From Rhizorhabdus histidinilytica (GTDB taxonomy: Bacteria; Pseudomonadota; Alphaproteobacteria; Sphingomonadales; Sphingomonadaceae), in assembly GCF_900167915.1 (NCBI RefSeq), contig NZ_FUYM01000002.1:248001-312000 (forward strand): a stretch of DNA of 64,000 bases. The letters run 5' to 3'. The notes under the pieces were generated by a model that was not told the origin of the DNA, searched no databases, and worked only from the letters and a program-made list of their open reading frames with translations. The translations under genes were made by a program, and so were the position numbers. This document shows, piece after piece, positions 8,561-16,256 of the stretch (position 1 is the first letter of the stretch; the number at the start of each line of letters is the position of its first letter).

Positions 8561-8590
8561 AAAAATAAGCCCCTTCCTGCAAGGGAGGGG
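8560..8590 (-). terminator. Hairpin plus T-run ending the minus-strand fad/merR unit
   Basis: Read on the minus strand, the end of the palindrome-capped element forms a CCCCTCCCTT / AAGGGG-type stem followed directly by CTTATTTTTT. This is a good factor-independent terminator for merR, whose stop is at 8724. The T-run bases overlap the TGA of the YkuD-fold gene on the other strand. Confidence 0.5.
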
Positions 8591-8709
8591 AAGGGGTGGG
8601 TGGCGAGCGCAGCGAGCCCTGCTCGATCGTCCCGCAGAACTCCGCCGAGAGGCGTCGAGCCCCTCGTCTCCGTACCCCACCCTTACGCCTCTCCCCTGAA
8701 GGGGAGGGG
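8570..8709. repeat. Palindrome-capped intergenic element, copy 2
   Basis: A 140-bp element between convergent genes. The left end (8570-8590) and right end (about 8688-8709) are G/C-rich near-palindromes of the CCCCT...AGGGG type. The interior 'gtgggtggcgagcgcagcgag' and 'gatcgtcccgcagaac' match copy 1 (6017-6155) base for base at most positions and in the same orientation. It bridges the YkuD-fold gene and merR. Confidence 0.75.
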
Positions 8710-8723
8710 ACGCTATGGGTCTT

Positions 8724-9134
8724 TCAACCTGTGGCGGCTATGCGCTCCTCGCATTGGCGGACGATGTCCTGCAGCTCGTCGAGCGTCTGGTCGAGCGCCT
8801 TGCGTTGCAGTTCAAGTGCCTCGATCCGCGCGCCGACGCGGGTCAGGAGCTGCCGGGTCTGCGCGAGGTGGAGCGAATCGACGGTGTAGAGGTCGAGGAA
8901 TTCCTTGATCTCGCGTAGGCTGAAGCCGAGGCGCTTGCCGCGCAGGATCAGCTGGAGCCGCGCGACCTCGCGCCGCGAATAGACGCGCATCGTGCCGACC
9001 CGCTGCGGATCGAGCAGCCCCTTGTCCTCGTAGAAGCGGATGGCACGGGTGGTGACGCCCAGCTCGTCGGCGACATCCTGGATGCCCCGGAGCGGCTGGC
9101 GCTCCTCCGCCCGTTTGAAAGCGTCCCTCGGCAT
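8724..9134 (-). CDS. MerR-family transcriptional regulator (probable beta-oxidation regulator)
   Basis: 136 residues from the ATG at 9134; a TTG 36 bases upstream is possible but would overlap the acyl-CoA ligase gene. The winged helix-turn-helix is at about residues 16-45 (GIQDVADELGVTTRAIRFYE...LLDP, the MerR DNA-recognition signature), followed by the second helix pair and a C-terminal coiled coil (about 95-130) for dimerisation. There are no metal-binding cysteine motifs, so this is not a metal sensor. It is the last gene of a minus-strand unit with an acyl-CoA ligase and a FadL porin. In many alphaproteobacteria LiuR-type MerR regulators control fatty-acid and branched-chain acyl-CoA degradation, which fits here. 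Confidence 0.9.
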   Translation of the reverse strand: MPRDAFKRAEERQPLRGIQDVADELGVTTRAIRFYEDKGLLDPQRVGTMRVYSRREVARLQLILRGKRLGFSLREIKEFLDLYTVDSLHLAQTRQLLTRVGARIEALELQRKALDQTLDELQDIVRQCEERIAATG

Positions 9135-9138
9135 CGGC

Positions 9139-10854
9139 TCAGTTCGCCGCCTTCTTGGTTTCCTCGGCAACCAGCTCTTTCCGGGAGAGCTTGCCGATCA
9201 GTGTCTTGGGCAGGCTGGTGCGGATTTCGACCTCGCGGGGCATCTCGATCTTGGAGACACGGCTTTTGAGGAATTCGCACAATTCGTCAACGCTCGCCTG
9301 CTGGCCGGGGCGCAGCACCACGAAGGCCTTGGGTGCCTGCCCGCGATAGGCGTCGGGCACGCCGATCACCACCGCCTCGAGGACTGCGGGATGCTCGTAG
9401 AGCGCCTCCTCGATCACGCGTGGATAGATGTTGTAGCCGCCGGCGATGATGACGTCCTTGATCCGATCGACCAGGAACAGATAGCCGTCCTCGTCGAGAT
9501 AGCCGACGTCGCCGGTGCGGATCGCGCCGTCGACGAACACCTTCTCGGTCTCCTCGGGCTTGTTCCAGTAGCCCTTCATGACCTGCGGCCCGCGCGCGCA
9601 GACCTCGCCGCGCTCGCCGGTCGGCAGGATGACGTGCGGATCGTCCAGGCTGCGGATCTCCAGCACCGTGCCCGGGAAGGCGGGGCCGGCGCTGTTGTCC
9701 TTCACCGCGCCCTCGACAGGGTTGCAGGTCAGGATGGGCGAGGTCTCCGACAGGCCATAGCCCTCGACGACGCGCGCCCCGGTCAGCCGCTCGAACTCGG
9801 TGCGGACGTCGAAGGGCAGCGGCGCACCGCCCGACACGCAATAGTCGAGATCGTCGAAATGGATCGGCTGGCTGGCGGCGGCCTTGTTGATCGCGGTCAG
9901 CATGGTCGGCACCGCGAGCAGCTTGGTCGGCCGGGTGCGCTTCGCGGTCTTCAGGAACTGCTTCAGCTCGAAGCGCGGCAGCAGGATCATCTCCGCCGCC
10001 GTGTCGACCGAATAGTTGAGCACCGTCGTCAGCGCGAAGACGTGGAACATCGGCAGCACGCCCATGATCCGATCCTGGCGGGCGCCCGGCCGTTGCCCGA
10101 CGTGGAGGATCATCTGGTAGCTGTTCGCGGTCAGGTTGGCGTGGCTGAGCATCGCGCCCTTGGGCACGCCGGTGGTGCCGCCGGTATATTGGAGCACCGC
10201 GACATCGTCGGGCGACACATCGACCGGGCGGAAGCCGGCGGCCTGGGCGCCATCGGTCACGGTGGAAAAGGCGATGTGCCGGCCGTCGCGCGGCCATGCC
10301 GCGATCTCGCCGCGCTTGAAAAGGCGATAGGCGATCGACAGCAGCGGCGGCAGGATGTCGGCCATCGGGCAGACGATGATCGTCCGCAGCCCGCTCTCCT
10401 CGGCGACGGCGGCGACCTTGGCGTGGATCGAGGCGACGTCGATCACGGCCATCACGGTCGTGCCCGAATCCTGGATCTGATGCTTCAGTTCATGCTCGAC
10501 ATAGAGCGGGTTGAAATTGACGATCGTCGCCCCGCAGCGCAGCGCCGCGAAATAGAGGATGACGAAATAGGGCGAGTTGGGCAGGCACAGGCCGAAGCGG
10601 ATGCCGGGCCCGACGCCGATCGCCTGGAGGCCGGCCGCCGCGCGATCGACCAGCGCGCCGATCTCGGCATAGGTCCAGTGGCGCCCCAGGAAGTCGATCG
10701 CCCGCCGCTCGCCATGGTCGCGCACCGCGGCGTCGATCAGGTCGGTCAGCAGGCGGGACGGAATCGGCGGGGACGCTGGCCCGTCCCCGCCGCCCGGGAG
10801 AGCGGCACCGCGACCGGGGGGGATGGGGTCAGTCACGGTGCCGCTGTTCGTCAT
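9139..10854 (-). CDS. Long-chain fatty acid-CoA ligase (AMP-forming, FadD-like)
   Basis: Activates fatty acids to acyl-CoA with ATP. The 571-residue protein carries the P-loop-like signature YTGGTTGVPKGA (about residue 220), the adenylate-binding EGYGLSETSP, the GEVCARGPQVMKGYWN segment, the RTGDVGYLDEDGYLFLVDRIKD hinge region and a C-terminal lysine in PKTLIGKLSRKEL. The N-terminus has a proline/glycine-rich stretch before the AMP-binding domain begins near residue 35. It follows the FadL-type porin by 17 bases and precedes merR by 4 bases, so uptake, activation and regulation are cotranscribed. Chain-length preference cannot be read from sequence. Confidence 0.95.
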   Translation of the reverse strand: MTNSGTVTDPIPPGRGAALPGGGDGPASPPIPSRLLTDLIDAAVRDHGERRAIDFLGRHWTYAEIGALVDRAAAGLQAIGVGPGIRFGLCLPNSPYFVILYFAALRCGATIVNFNPLYVEHELKHQIQDSGTTVMAVIDVASIHAKVAAVAEESGLRTIIVCPMADILPPLLSIAYRLFKRGEIAAWPRDGRHIAFSTVTDGAQAAGFRPVDVSPDDVAVLQYTGGTTGVPKGAMLSHANLTANSYQMILHVGQRPGARQDRIMGVLPMFHVFALTTVLNYSVDTAAEMILLPRFELKQFLKTAKRTRPTKLLAVPTMLTAINKAAASQPIHFDDLDYCVSGGAPLPFDVRTEFERLTGARVVEGYGLSETSPILTCNPVEGAVKDNSAGPAFPGTVLEIRSLDDPHVILPTGERGEVCARGPQVMKGYWNKPEETEKVFVDGAIRTGDVGYLDEDGYLFLVDRIKDVIIAGGYNIYPRVIEEALYEHPAVLEAVVIGVPDAYRGQAPKAFVVLRPGQQASVDELCEFLKSRVSKIEMPREVEIRTSLPKTLIGKLSRKELVAEETKKAAN

Positions 10855-10871
10855 GGTCTTGCCTTTCTCCC

Positions 10872-12182
10872 TCAGAAGCTCATCCGGCCGCCGACGGCCA
10901 GGATGATGGCATGGGCACCGGTCAGCCGGCCGTCGGGCCGGATGATCGTCTGGGCCGGGGTGCCGACATAGAAGCCGCCGAGCCGGTCGATCGACGCGTT
11001 CTTGAAGTCGACATAATTGGCAGCGGCGTCCAGCGTGATCGACTCGGTGATCGCATAAGAGGTGCCGAGCGCGAAGTTGATGCGGCTGGCGTCGGGGACG
11101 CGCGCATCACGGAAGCCGTCCTGCGTCGGCGTCTGGTCCCACTGCACGCCGCCGCGCATCGTCCATTGCGGGGTGACCGCATAGTCGACGCCGCCCGCGA
11201 CGCTCCAGCTGTTCTTGTAGTTCTGGTCGAGCGCGGCGTTGATCGGCGCACCGAGGCGGATCGCGTCGAACTTCTTCCAGCCGGCGCGGACGACCTGGCC
11301 GTTCAGGGTGAGCTGGTCGCTGACGTGGATGCGCGCGCTGGCTATCGCCTGCCACGGCGTGCGGAAGCTGGCGGTGATATCCTCGATCCGGCCGTTCTGG
11401 CCGGCGAGCGGACCGAGCAGGCCGGCGGTGGTGATGCTGCCCTTCAGCTTGTGCTTGACCGACGACTTGTAGGAGAAGCCCAGGTCGATCATCTCGCTCG
11501 GATGGATCTGGACGCCGGCCGACCAGCCGAAGTCCCAGCCCTTGCCGCGCAGCGTCTGATGCCCATCGGGCAGCAGCGGCGACAGGTTGGGCAGCGAGTT
11601 GGATAGCGACGCCTTGCTGTGTTCGATGTTCAGGCCGACGCCGATGCCGATCATCGGCGACGGTGCGAAGGCGATCGTCGGTTGCAGGTCGATCGTGGTC
11701 AGCTTGGTCTTGTCGGCGGTGTAGCGCGCCCAGCTGTTATTCTCGTAGTTGGTCGCGAAGCTGTAGGGCGCGGTGAGGGCCAGGCCGACCGACCACTGGT
11801 CGTTGAGCTTCCAGCCGACCGCGCCCGACGGCAGATAGCCCTTTTTGAGCGGATCGACCGAGACCTGGTTGCCGCCGACCGGGGCCGGGGCCTGGCCCGG
11901 CCGGGCGATGATCGTGCCCACGTTGCGGACCTTGCCCTTGGGCAGGATCGCGCTGAAGCCGAGATAGGCGGTGCTCTTCTCGTTGCCGGCGATCGCGGCG
12001 GGGTTCCACCACAGCGATTGAGCGCCCTGGTCGGCCGCCTCGCCCGAGAAGGCGCGGCCGGCGGCAACCACCGACTGTTCCTGCAGATAGAAAGCCGAGG
12101 CATCGGCAGCGCTCGCGCCGAGCAGGGTAGTGGTCGAGGCAACGCCCGCGAGGGCGATGCGGCGGAGATTCGAATTGGTCAT
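10872..12182 (-). CDS. FadL/OMPP1/TodX-family outer-membrane transport protein
   Basis: Outer-membrane beta-barrel for uptake of long-chain fatty acids or other hydrophobic molecules. A cleavable signal peptide (about residues 1-29, ending ADASA) leads into FYLQEQS, then the family's N-terminal hatch region with GRAFSGEAAD and the NPA motif (WWNPAAIAG). The rest shows alternating amphipathic strands and ends in aromatic Phe (GGRMSF), as typical barrels do. 436 residues. A purine-rich ribosome site (gagagga) precedes the ATG. It is the porin of the beta-oxidation locus. Confidence 0.94.
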   Translation of the reverse strand: MTNSNLRRIALAGVASTTTLLGASAADASAFYLQEQSVVAAGRAFSGEAADQGAQSLWWNPAAIAGNEKSTAYLGFSAILPKGKVRNVGTIIARPGQAPAPVGGNQVSVDPLKKGYLPSGAVGWKLNDQWSVGLALTAPYSFATNYENNSWARYTADKTKLTTIDLQPTIAFAPSPMIGIGVGLNIEHSKASLSNSLPNLSPLLPDGHQTLRGKGWDFGWSAGVQIHPSEMIDLGFSYKSSVKHKLKGSITTAGLLGPLAGQNGRIEDITASFRTPWQAIASARIHVSDQLTLNGQVVRAGWKKFDAIRLGAPINAALDQNYKNSWSVAGGVDYAVTPQWTMRGGVQWDQTPTQDGFRDARVPDASRINFALGTSYAITESITLDAAANYVDFKNASIDRLGGFYVGTPAQTIIRPDGRLTGAHAIILAVGGRMSF

Positions 12183-12216
12183 GGGATGTGTTCCTCTCTT
12201 CCCGTTCCGCGGCGCC

Positions 12217-12633
12217 TCAGCGAACGCGGGTCCAGGTCTGCGTCTTGCAAAGCGGCACGAAGATGCAGCCCCTCAGCTTCAACGTGTTCGCATCGACGGG
12301 CGTGATCCGCGCGTCATAGGTCTTGCCGTCTTCGGCATTGTAGATGGTGCCCTTGTCCCAGACGCCATCCTTGAAGCTGAAGCCGCCCAGGATCTGCAGA
12401 CCCTTGAGCGCGCGGCCGCGCAGCTTTTCGTCCTTGTTGTTGGTGTCCTTGAGCGCGGGGTTGGCGGTGAGGCCGTCCGAGCCCAGTATCTTCCCGCATA
12501 GCGAAGCGCCGCAGCGTGTGATCTCTACGATGCCGTTTCGCGTTTCGGTTTTCCAGCGGCCGACCACCGCGTCGGGACTTGCGCCGGCCGCCATAGCCAA
12601 GGCCATCAGTATCATGCTCATCGCCTCAGTCAT
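12217..12633 (-). CDS. DUF2147-type secreted protein
   Basis: Small exported protein of unknown function. The mature part begins SPDAVVGRWKTETRNG and contains the features I associate with DUF2147: two cysteines in ITRCGASLCGKILG, a central GRALKGLQILGGF segment, and a C-terminal LRGCIFVPLCKTQTWTRV. A short hydrophobic leader precedes it. The start is uncertain: ATGs at 12633, 12621 and 12669 are in frame. I used 12633, which lies directly after a GGAGG; 12621 gives better spacing from that site. It is 34 bases upstream of the FadL-type gene on the same strand, and is probably the first gene of that unit. Confidence 0.85.
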   Translation of the reverse strand: MTEAMSMILMALAMAAGASPDAVVGRWKTETRNGIVEITRCGASLCGKILGSDGLTANPALKDTNNKDEKLRGRALKGLQILGGFSFKDGVWDKGTIYNAEDGKTYDARITPVDANTLKLRGCIFVPLCKTQTWTRVR

Positions 12634-12649
12634 CCTCCTGCCAGATGCC

Positions 12650-12736
12650 CGATGCTGCGACCGGGTCATCCATCACGATGCAGCATCGATTGCACAAAAA
12701 GCGGTTGACGTATAGGGTAATCTACATACCTTTAAG
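12650..12736. promoter_or_regulatory. Candidate divergent promoter/operator of the beta-oxidation locus
   Basis: The gap between the two divergent fad arms holds two signals. First, a 9-bp inverted repeat, cgatgctgc at 12650-12658 and gcagcatcg at 12680-12688. Second, an AT-richer stretch with TTGACG at 12705-12710 and TTTAAG at 12731-12736, separated by 20 bases, the long spacing typical of MerR-controlled promoters. A partial dyad (GTAT...ATAC) lies in that spacer. On the other strand a TTAAAG...TATACG arrangement overlaps the same bases. This is the natural target for the locus's MerR regulator, but the assignment is inference. Confidence 0.35.
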
Positions 12737-12787
12737 AGAAATCATTCGCGGCTGTTGCATAAAGGTCGCGTCGGAGGAGAAGGTTCC

Positions 12788-13924
12788 ATGCCGAATGCCG
12801 TGATCGCGGGTTATGCGCGCTCGCCTTTCCATCTCGCCAACAAGGGGGAGCTGGCCCGCGTCAGGCCCGACGACCTCGCCGCCCAGGTGATTCGCGGCCT
12901 GATCGACAAGAGCGGAGTGAAGGTCGAGGACATCGAGGACGTCATTCTCGGCTGCGCCTTTCCTGAAGCCGAACAGGGCCTCAATGTCGCACGGCTGATC
13001 GGGTTGCTCGCCGACCTGCCGATCAAGGTCGGCGGCATGACGGTGAACCGCTTCTGCGGGTCGTCGATGAGCTCGGTCCACATCGCGGCCGGTCAGATCG
13101 CGATCGGCGCGGGCGAGGCGTTCATCTGCGCCGGGGTCGAGAGCATGAGCCGGGTGCCGATGATGGGCTACAACCCGCTGCCCAGCCCCGATCTCGCGAA
13201 GAAGCGCCCCGGCGCCTATATGTCGATGGGCGAGACGGCGGAGAACGTTGCCAGCCAGTATCAGGTGCCCCGCGCCGCGCAGGAGGCGTTCGCCGTCGAG
13301 AGTCAGAAGAAGGCCGGCGCCGCCCGCGAGGCCGGTCGGCTGAAGGACGAGATCGTCCCGATCCGGACCAGGAAGGGTGTCGTCGACGTCGACGGCACGC
13401 CGCGTCCCGACACCACCGCCGAGGCGCTCGCCTCGCTCAAGCCCGCTTTCGACCAGAACGGCACGGTGACCGCCGGCACCTCCTCGCCGCTGACCGACGG
13501 CGCGGCGGCGGTGCTGGTGACGAGCGAGGACTATGCCAAGGCCAACGGCCTCACCATCCTGGCGCGGATCAAGAGCGTCGCGGTGTCGGGCTGCGAGCCG
13601 GAGATCATGGGCATCGGCCCGGTCCAGGCGACGCGCAAGGCGCTGGAGCGGGCGGGGCTCGTGGTCGGCGACCTCGATATCGTCGAGATCAACGAGGCCT
13701 TCGCCAGCCAGGCCATCGCCTGCAGCAACGAGCTGGGTTTCAAGCTGGAGACGGTGAACCTCGACGGCGGCGCGATCGCGATCGGCCACCCGCTCGGCGC
13801 CACCGGGGCCCGGATCGTCGGAAAGGCGGCGGCGCTGCTCAAGCGCGAGGGCGGCAAATATGCCCTCGCCACCCAGTGCATCGGCGGCGGTCAGGGCATC
13901 GCCACCGTGCTGGAGGCCGTGTGA
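12788..13924 (+). CDS. Acetyl-CoA acyltransferase (thiolase, FadA-like)
   Basis: Cleaves 3-ketoacyl-CoA in the last step of beta-oxidation. The start is the ATG preceded by ggaggagaagg. All thiolase residues are visible in the 378-residue sequence: nucleophile Cys90 in VNRFCGSSMS, NEAFASQ at about 302-308, His334 in GGAIAIGHPLGATG, and the general-acid Cys364 in TQCIGGGQG. It is the first gene of the plus arm, reading away from the FadL/FadD/MerR unit, and ends two bases before the next gene's ATG. Confidence 0.95.
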   Translation: MPNAVIAGYARSPFHLANKGELARVRPDDLAAQVIRGLIDKSGVKVEDIEDVILGCAFPEAEQGLNVARLIGLLADLPIKVGGMTVNRFCGSSMSSVHIAAGQIAIGAGEAFICAGVESMSRVPMMGYNPLPSPDLAKKRPGAYMSMGETAENVASQYQVPRAAQEAFAVESQKKAGAAREAGRLKDEIVPIRTRKGVVDVDGTPRPDTTAEALASLKPAFDQNGTVTAGTSSPLTDGAAAVLVTSEDYAKANGLTILARIKSVAVSGCEPEIMGIGPVQATRKALERAGLVVGDLDIVEINEAFASQAIACSNELGFKLETVNLDGGAIAIGHPLGATGARIVGKAAALLKREGGKYALATQCIGGGQGIATVLEAV

Positions 13925-13926
13925 TC

Positions 13927-16233
13927 ATGGGCGCTATTCAGAAAGTCTGCGTGATCGGCGCCGGGACGATGGGCGCCGGGATCGCCGCCCAGGTCGCCAA
14001 TGCCGGCGTGCCCGTGCTGCTGCTCGACATCGTCCCCAAGGAAGGGAGCAACCGCAACGCGATCGCCGAGGGCGCGGTCGCGAAGATGCTCAAGGCCGAT
14101 CCGGCCCCCTTCATGTCGAAGGCGGCGGCGAAGCTGATCGAGACCGGCAATATCGACGACGATCTCGGCCGCGTCGCCGAATGCGACTGGATCGTCGAGG
14201 CGATCATCGAGCGGCTCGACATCAAGCAGGGCCTCTACGAGAAGCTGGAGAAGGTCCGCAAGCCGGGCACGGCGGTGTCGTCGAACACCTCGACCATTCC
14301 GCTGGCGAAGCTGGTCGAGGGGCGGTCGGACGCGTTCGCCGCCGACTTCATGATCACCCACTTCTTCAACCCGCCGCGCTACATGCGCCTGCTCGAACTC
14401 GTCACCGGCCCGAAAACCGATCAAGCGACCGCCGCCAGGGTCGCCGATTTCGGTGATCGCGCGCTCGGCAAGCGGGTCGTCGCGGCGAAGGACACGCCCG
14501 GCTTCATCGCCAATCGCATCGGCACCTACTGGATGCTGGTCGCGTTCAACGCCGCGACCGACCTGGGCCTGACGGTCGAGGAGGCCGACGCGATCGGCGG
14601 CAAGCCGATGGGCGTGCCCAAGACCGGCATCTTCGGCCTGATCGACCTGGTCGGCATCGACCTGATGCCGCTGCTGCTCAAGAGCCTCGGCTCGACCTTG
14701 CCCGAGGGCGACGCCTTCCACGCCGCCGTCCGGCCGATGCCGCTGGTCGATCGGATGATCGCCGACGGCTATACCGGCCGCAAGGGCAAGGGCGGCTTCT
14801 ACCGCCTCAACCGCGAGGCGGGAAAGCGCAAGGAGGCGATCGACCTCGCGACGGGCAACTATCGGCCGGTGATCAAGGCCGACGTGCCGCGCGCCGGCCT
14901 GCCGCAGCTCGTCGCGCTGCCCGGTAAGACCGGCCAGTTCGCCTGGGCGGTGCTGGGCCAGTTGCTCGCCTATGCCGCCGATCTGGTCGGCACGATCGCC
15001 GACGATGTCGTCGCGATCGATGATGCGATGAAGCTCGGCTACAACTGGAAATATGGCCCGTTCGAGCTGATCGACCAGCTCGGGCCCGCCGCCTTCGCGC
15101 AGCGGCTCGCCGACGAGGGCCGGCCGGTGCCGGCGATCCTCACGGCCGCCGGCGACCGCAGCTTCTACCGGGTCGAGGGCGGCAAGCGCCAGTATCTCGG
15201 CCTTGACGGGGCCTATCACGACGTCGTCCGGCCCGAGGGCGTGCTGCTGCTGGAGGACGTCAAGCTTGCCGCCAAGCCGATCATGAAGAACGGCTCGGCC
15301 GCGCTGTGGGACATTGGCGACGGCGTCGCCTGCTTCGAGTTCACCTCGAAGATGAACGCGCTGGACGGCGACACGCTCAAGCTGCTCGGCCAGGCGATCG
15401 AGCATGTCGGCAAGGGCATGAAGGCGCTGGTCGTCTATAATGAAGGCACGAACTTCTCGGCGGGCGCCAATCTCGGCCTCGCGCTGTTCGCGGTGAACAT
15501 CGCCGCCTGGGGCGAGATCGAGAAACTCGTCGCAGGCGGACAGCAGACCTACAAGGCGCTCAAATATGCGCCCTTCCCGGTGGTCTCGGCCCCCTCCGGC
15601 CTGGCGCTCGGCGGCGGCTGCGAGATATTGCTCCACTCGGACGCGATCCAGGCCCATGCCGAAAGCTATATCGGCCTGGTCGAATGCGGCGTCGGCCTCG
15701 TCCCCGGCTGGGGTGGCTGCGGCGAATATATCGATCGCTGGGTCAAGTCGGGCCTGCTGCCGAAGGGGCCGATGCCCGCCGTCGCCAAGGCGTTCGAGAC
15801 GATCTCGACCGCGACCGTCGCCAAGTCGGCGGCGGAGGCGAAGGAACTGATGTTCCTGCGCAAGGACGATGCGATCACCATGAACCGCGACCGGCTGCTC
15901 GCCGACGCCAAGGCGAAGGCGCTCGCGCTGGTCGATGGCTACCAGCCGCCCAAACCGCCCGAATTCCGCCTGCCGGGCCCGAGCGGCCGGGTCGCGCTGG
16001 GCATGGCGGCGGAAGGCTTCCACAAGCGGGGCATGGCGACCGACTACGACATGGTCGTTTCCGACGCGCTGGCGGGCGTGTTGACCGGCGGCGACGCCGA
16101 CCTCGTCGATGTGGTGGCCGAGGAGCAGATGCTCACCCTCGAACGCGAAGCCTTCCTCAAGCGGGTTCGCGACCCGAGGACGGTGGCGCGGGTCGAGACG
16201 ATGCTCGAAACCGGCAAGCCGCTGCGGAACTGA
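13927..16233 (+). CDS. 3-hydroxyacyl-CoA dehydrogenase / enoyl-CoA hydratase fusion (FadN-like domain order)
   Basis: Bifunctional beta-oxidation enzyme, 768 residues. The dehydrogenase comes first: NAD-binding VIGAGTMGAG at residues 9-18, catalytic His145 in THFFNPPRYMRLLELV, and two C-terminal dehydrogenase segments up to about residue 440. The crotonase domain follows (about 480-700) with an oxyanion-hole segment SGLALGGGCE and catalytic Glu in LVECGVGLVPGWGG. In Escherichia coli FadB the order is the reverse; dehydrogenase-first proteins occur in Bacillus FadN and in many alphaproteobacteria. An in-frame GTG overlapping the thiolase stop is an alternative start. Confidence 0.95.
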   Translation: MGAIQKVCVIGAGTMGAGIAAQVANAGVPVLLLDIVPKEGSNRNAIAEGAVAKMLKADPAPFMSKAAAKLIETGNIDDDLGRVAECDWIVEAIIERLDIKQGLYEKLEKVRKPGTAVSSNTSTIPLAKLVEGRSDAFAADFMITHFFNPPRYMRLLELVTGPKTDQATAARVADFGDRALGKRVVAAKDTPGFIANRIGTYWMLVAFNAATDLGLTVEEADAIGGKPMGVPKTGIFGLIDLVGIDLMPLLLKSLGSTLPEGDAFHAAVRPMPLVDRMIADGYTGRKGKGGFYRLNREAGKRKEAIDLATGNYRPVIKADVPRAGLPQLVALPGKTGQFAWAVLGQLLAYAADLVGTIADDVVAIDDAMKLGYNWKYGPFELIDQLGPAAFAQRLADEGRPVPAILTAAGDRSFYRVEGGKRQYLGLDGAYHDVVRPEGVLLLEDVKLAAKPIMKNGSAALWDIGDGVACFEFTSKMNALDGDTLKLLGQAIEHVGKGMKALVVYNEGTNFSAGANLGLALFAVNIAAWGEIEKLVAGGQQTYKALKYAPFPVVSAPSGLALGGGCEILLHSDAIQAHAESYIGLVECGVGLVPGWGGCGEYIDRWVKSGLLPKGPMPAVAKAFETISTATVAKSAAEAKELMFLRKDDAITMNRDRLLADAKAKALALVDGYQPPKPPEFRLPGPSGRVALGMAAEGFHKRGMATDYDMVVSDALAGVLTGGDADLVDVVAEEQMLTLEREAFLKRVRDPRTVARVETMLETGKPLRN

Positions 16234-16256
16234 CAGGTCCGACTGGAGAGTGACCA

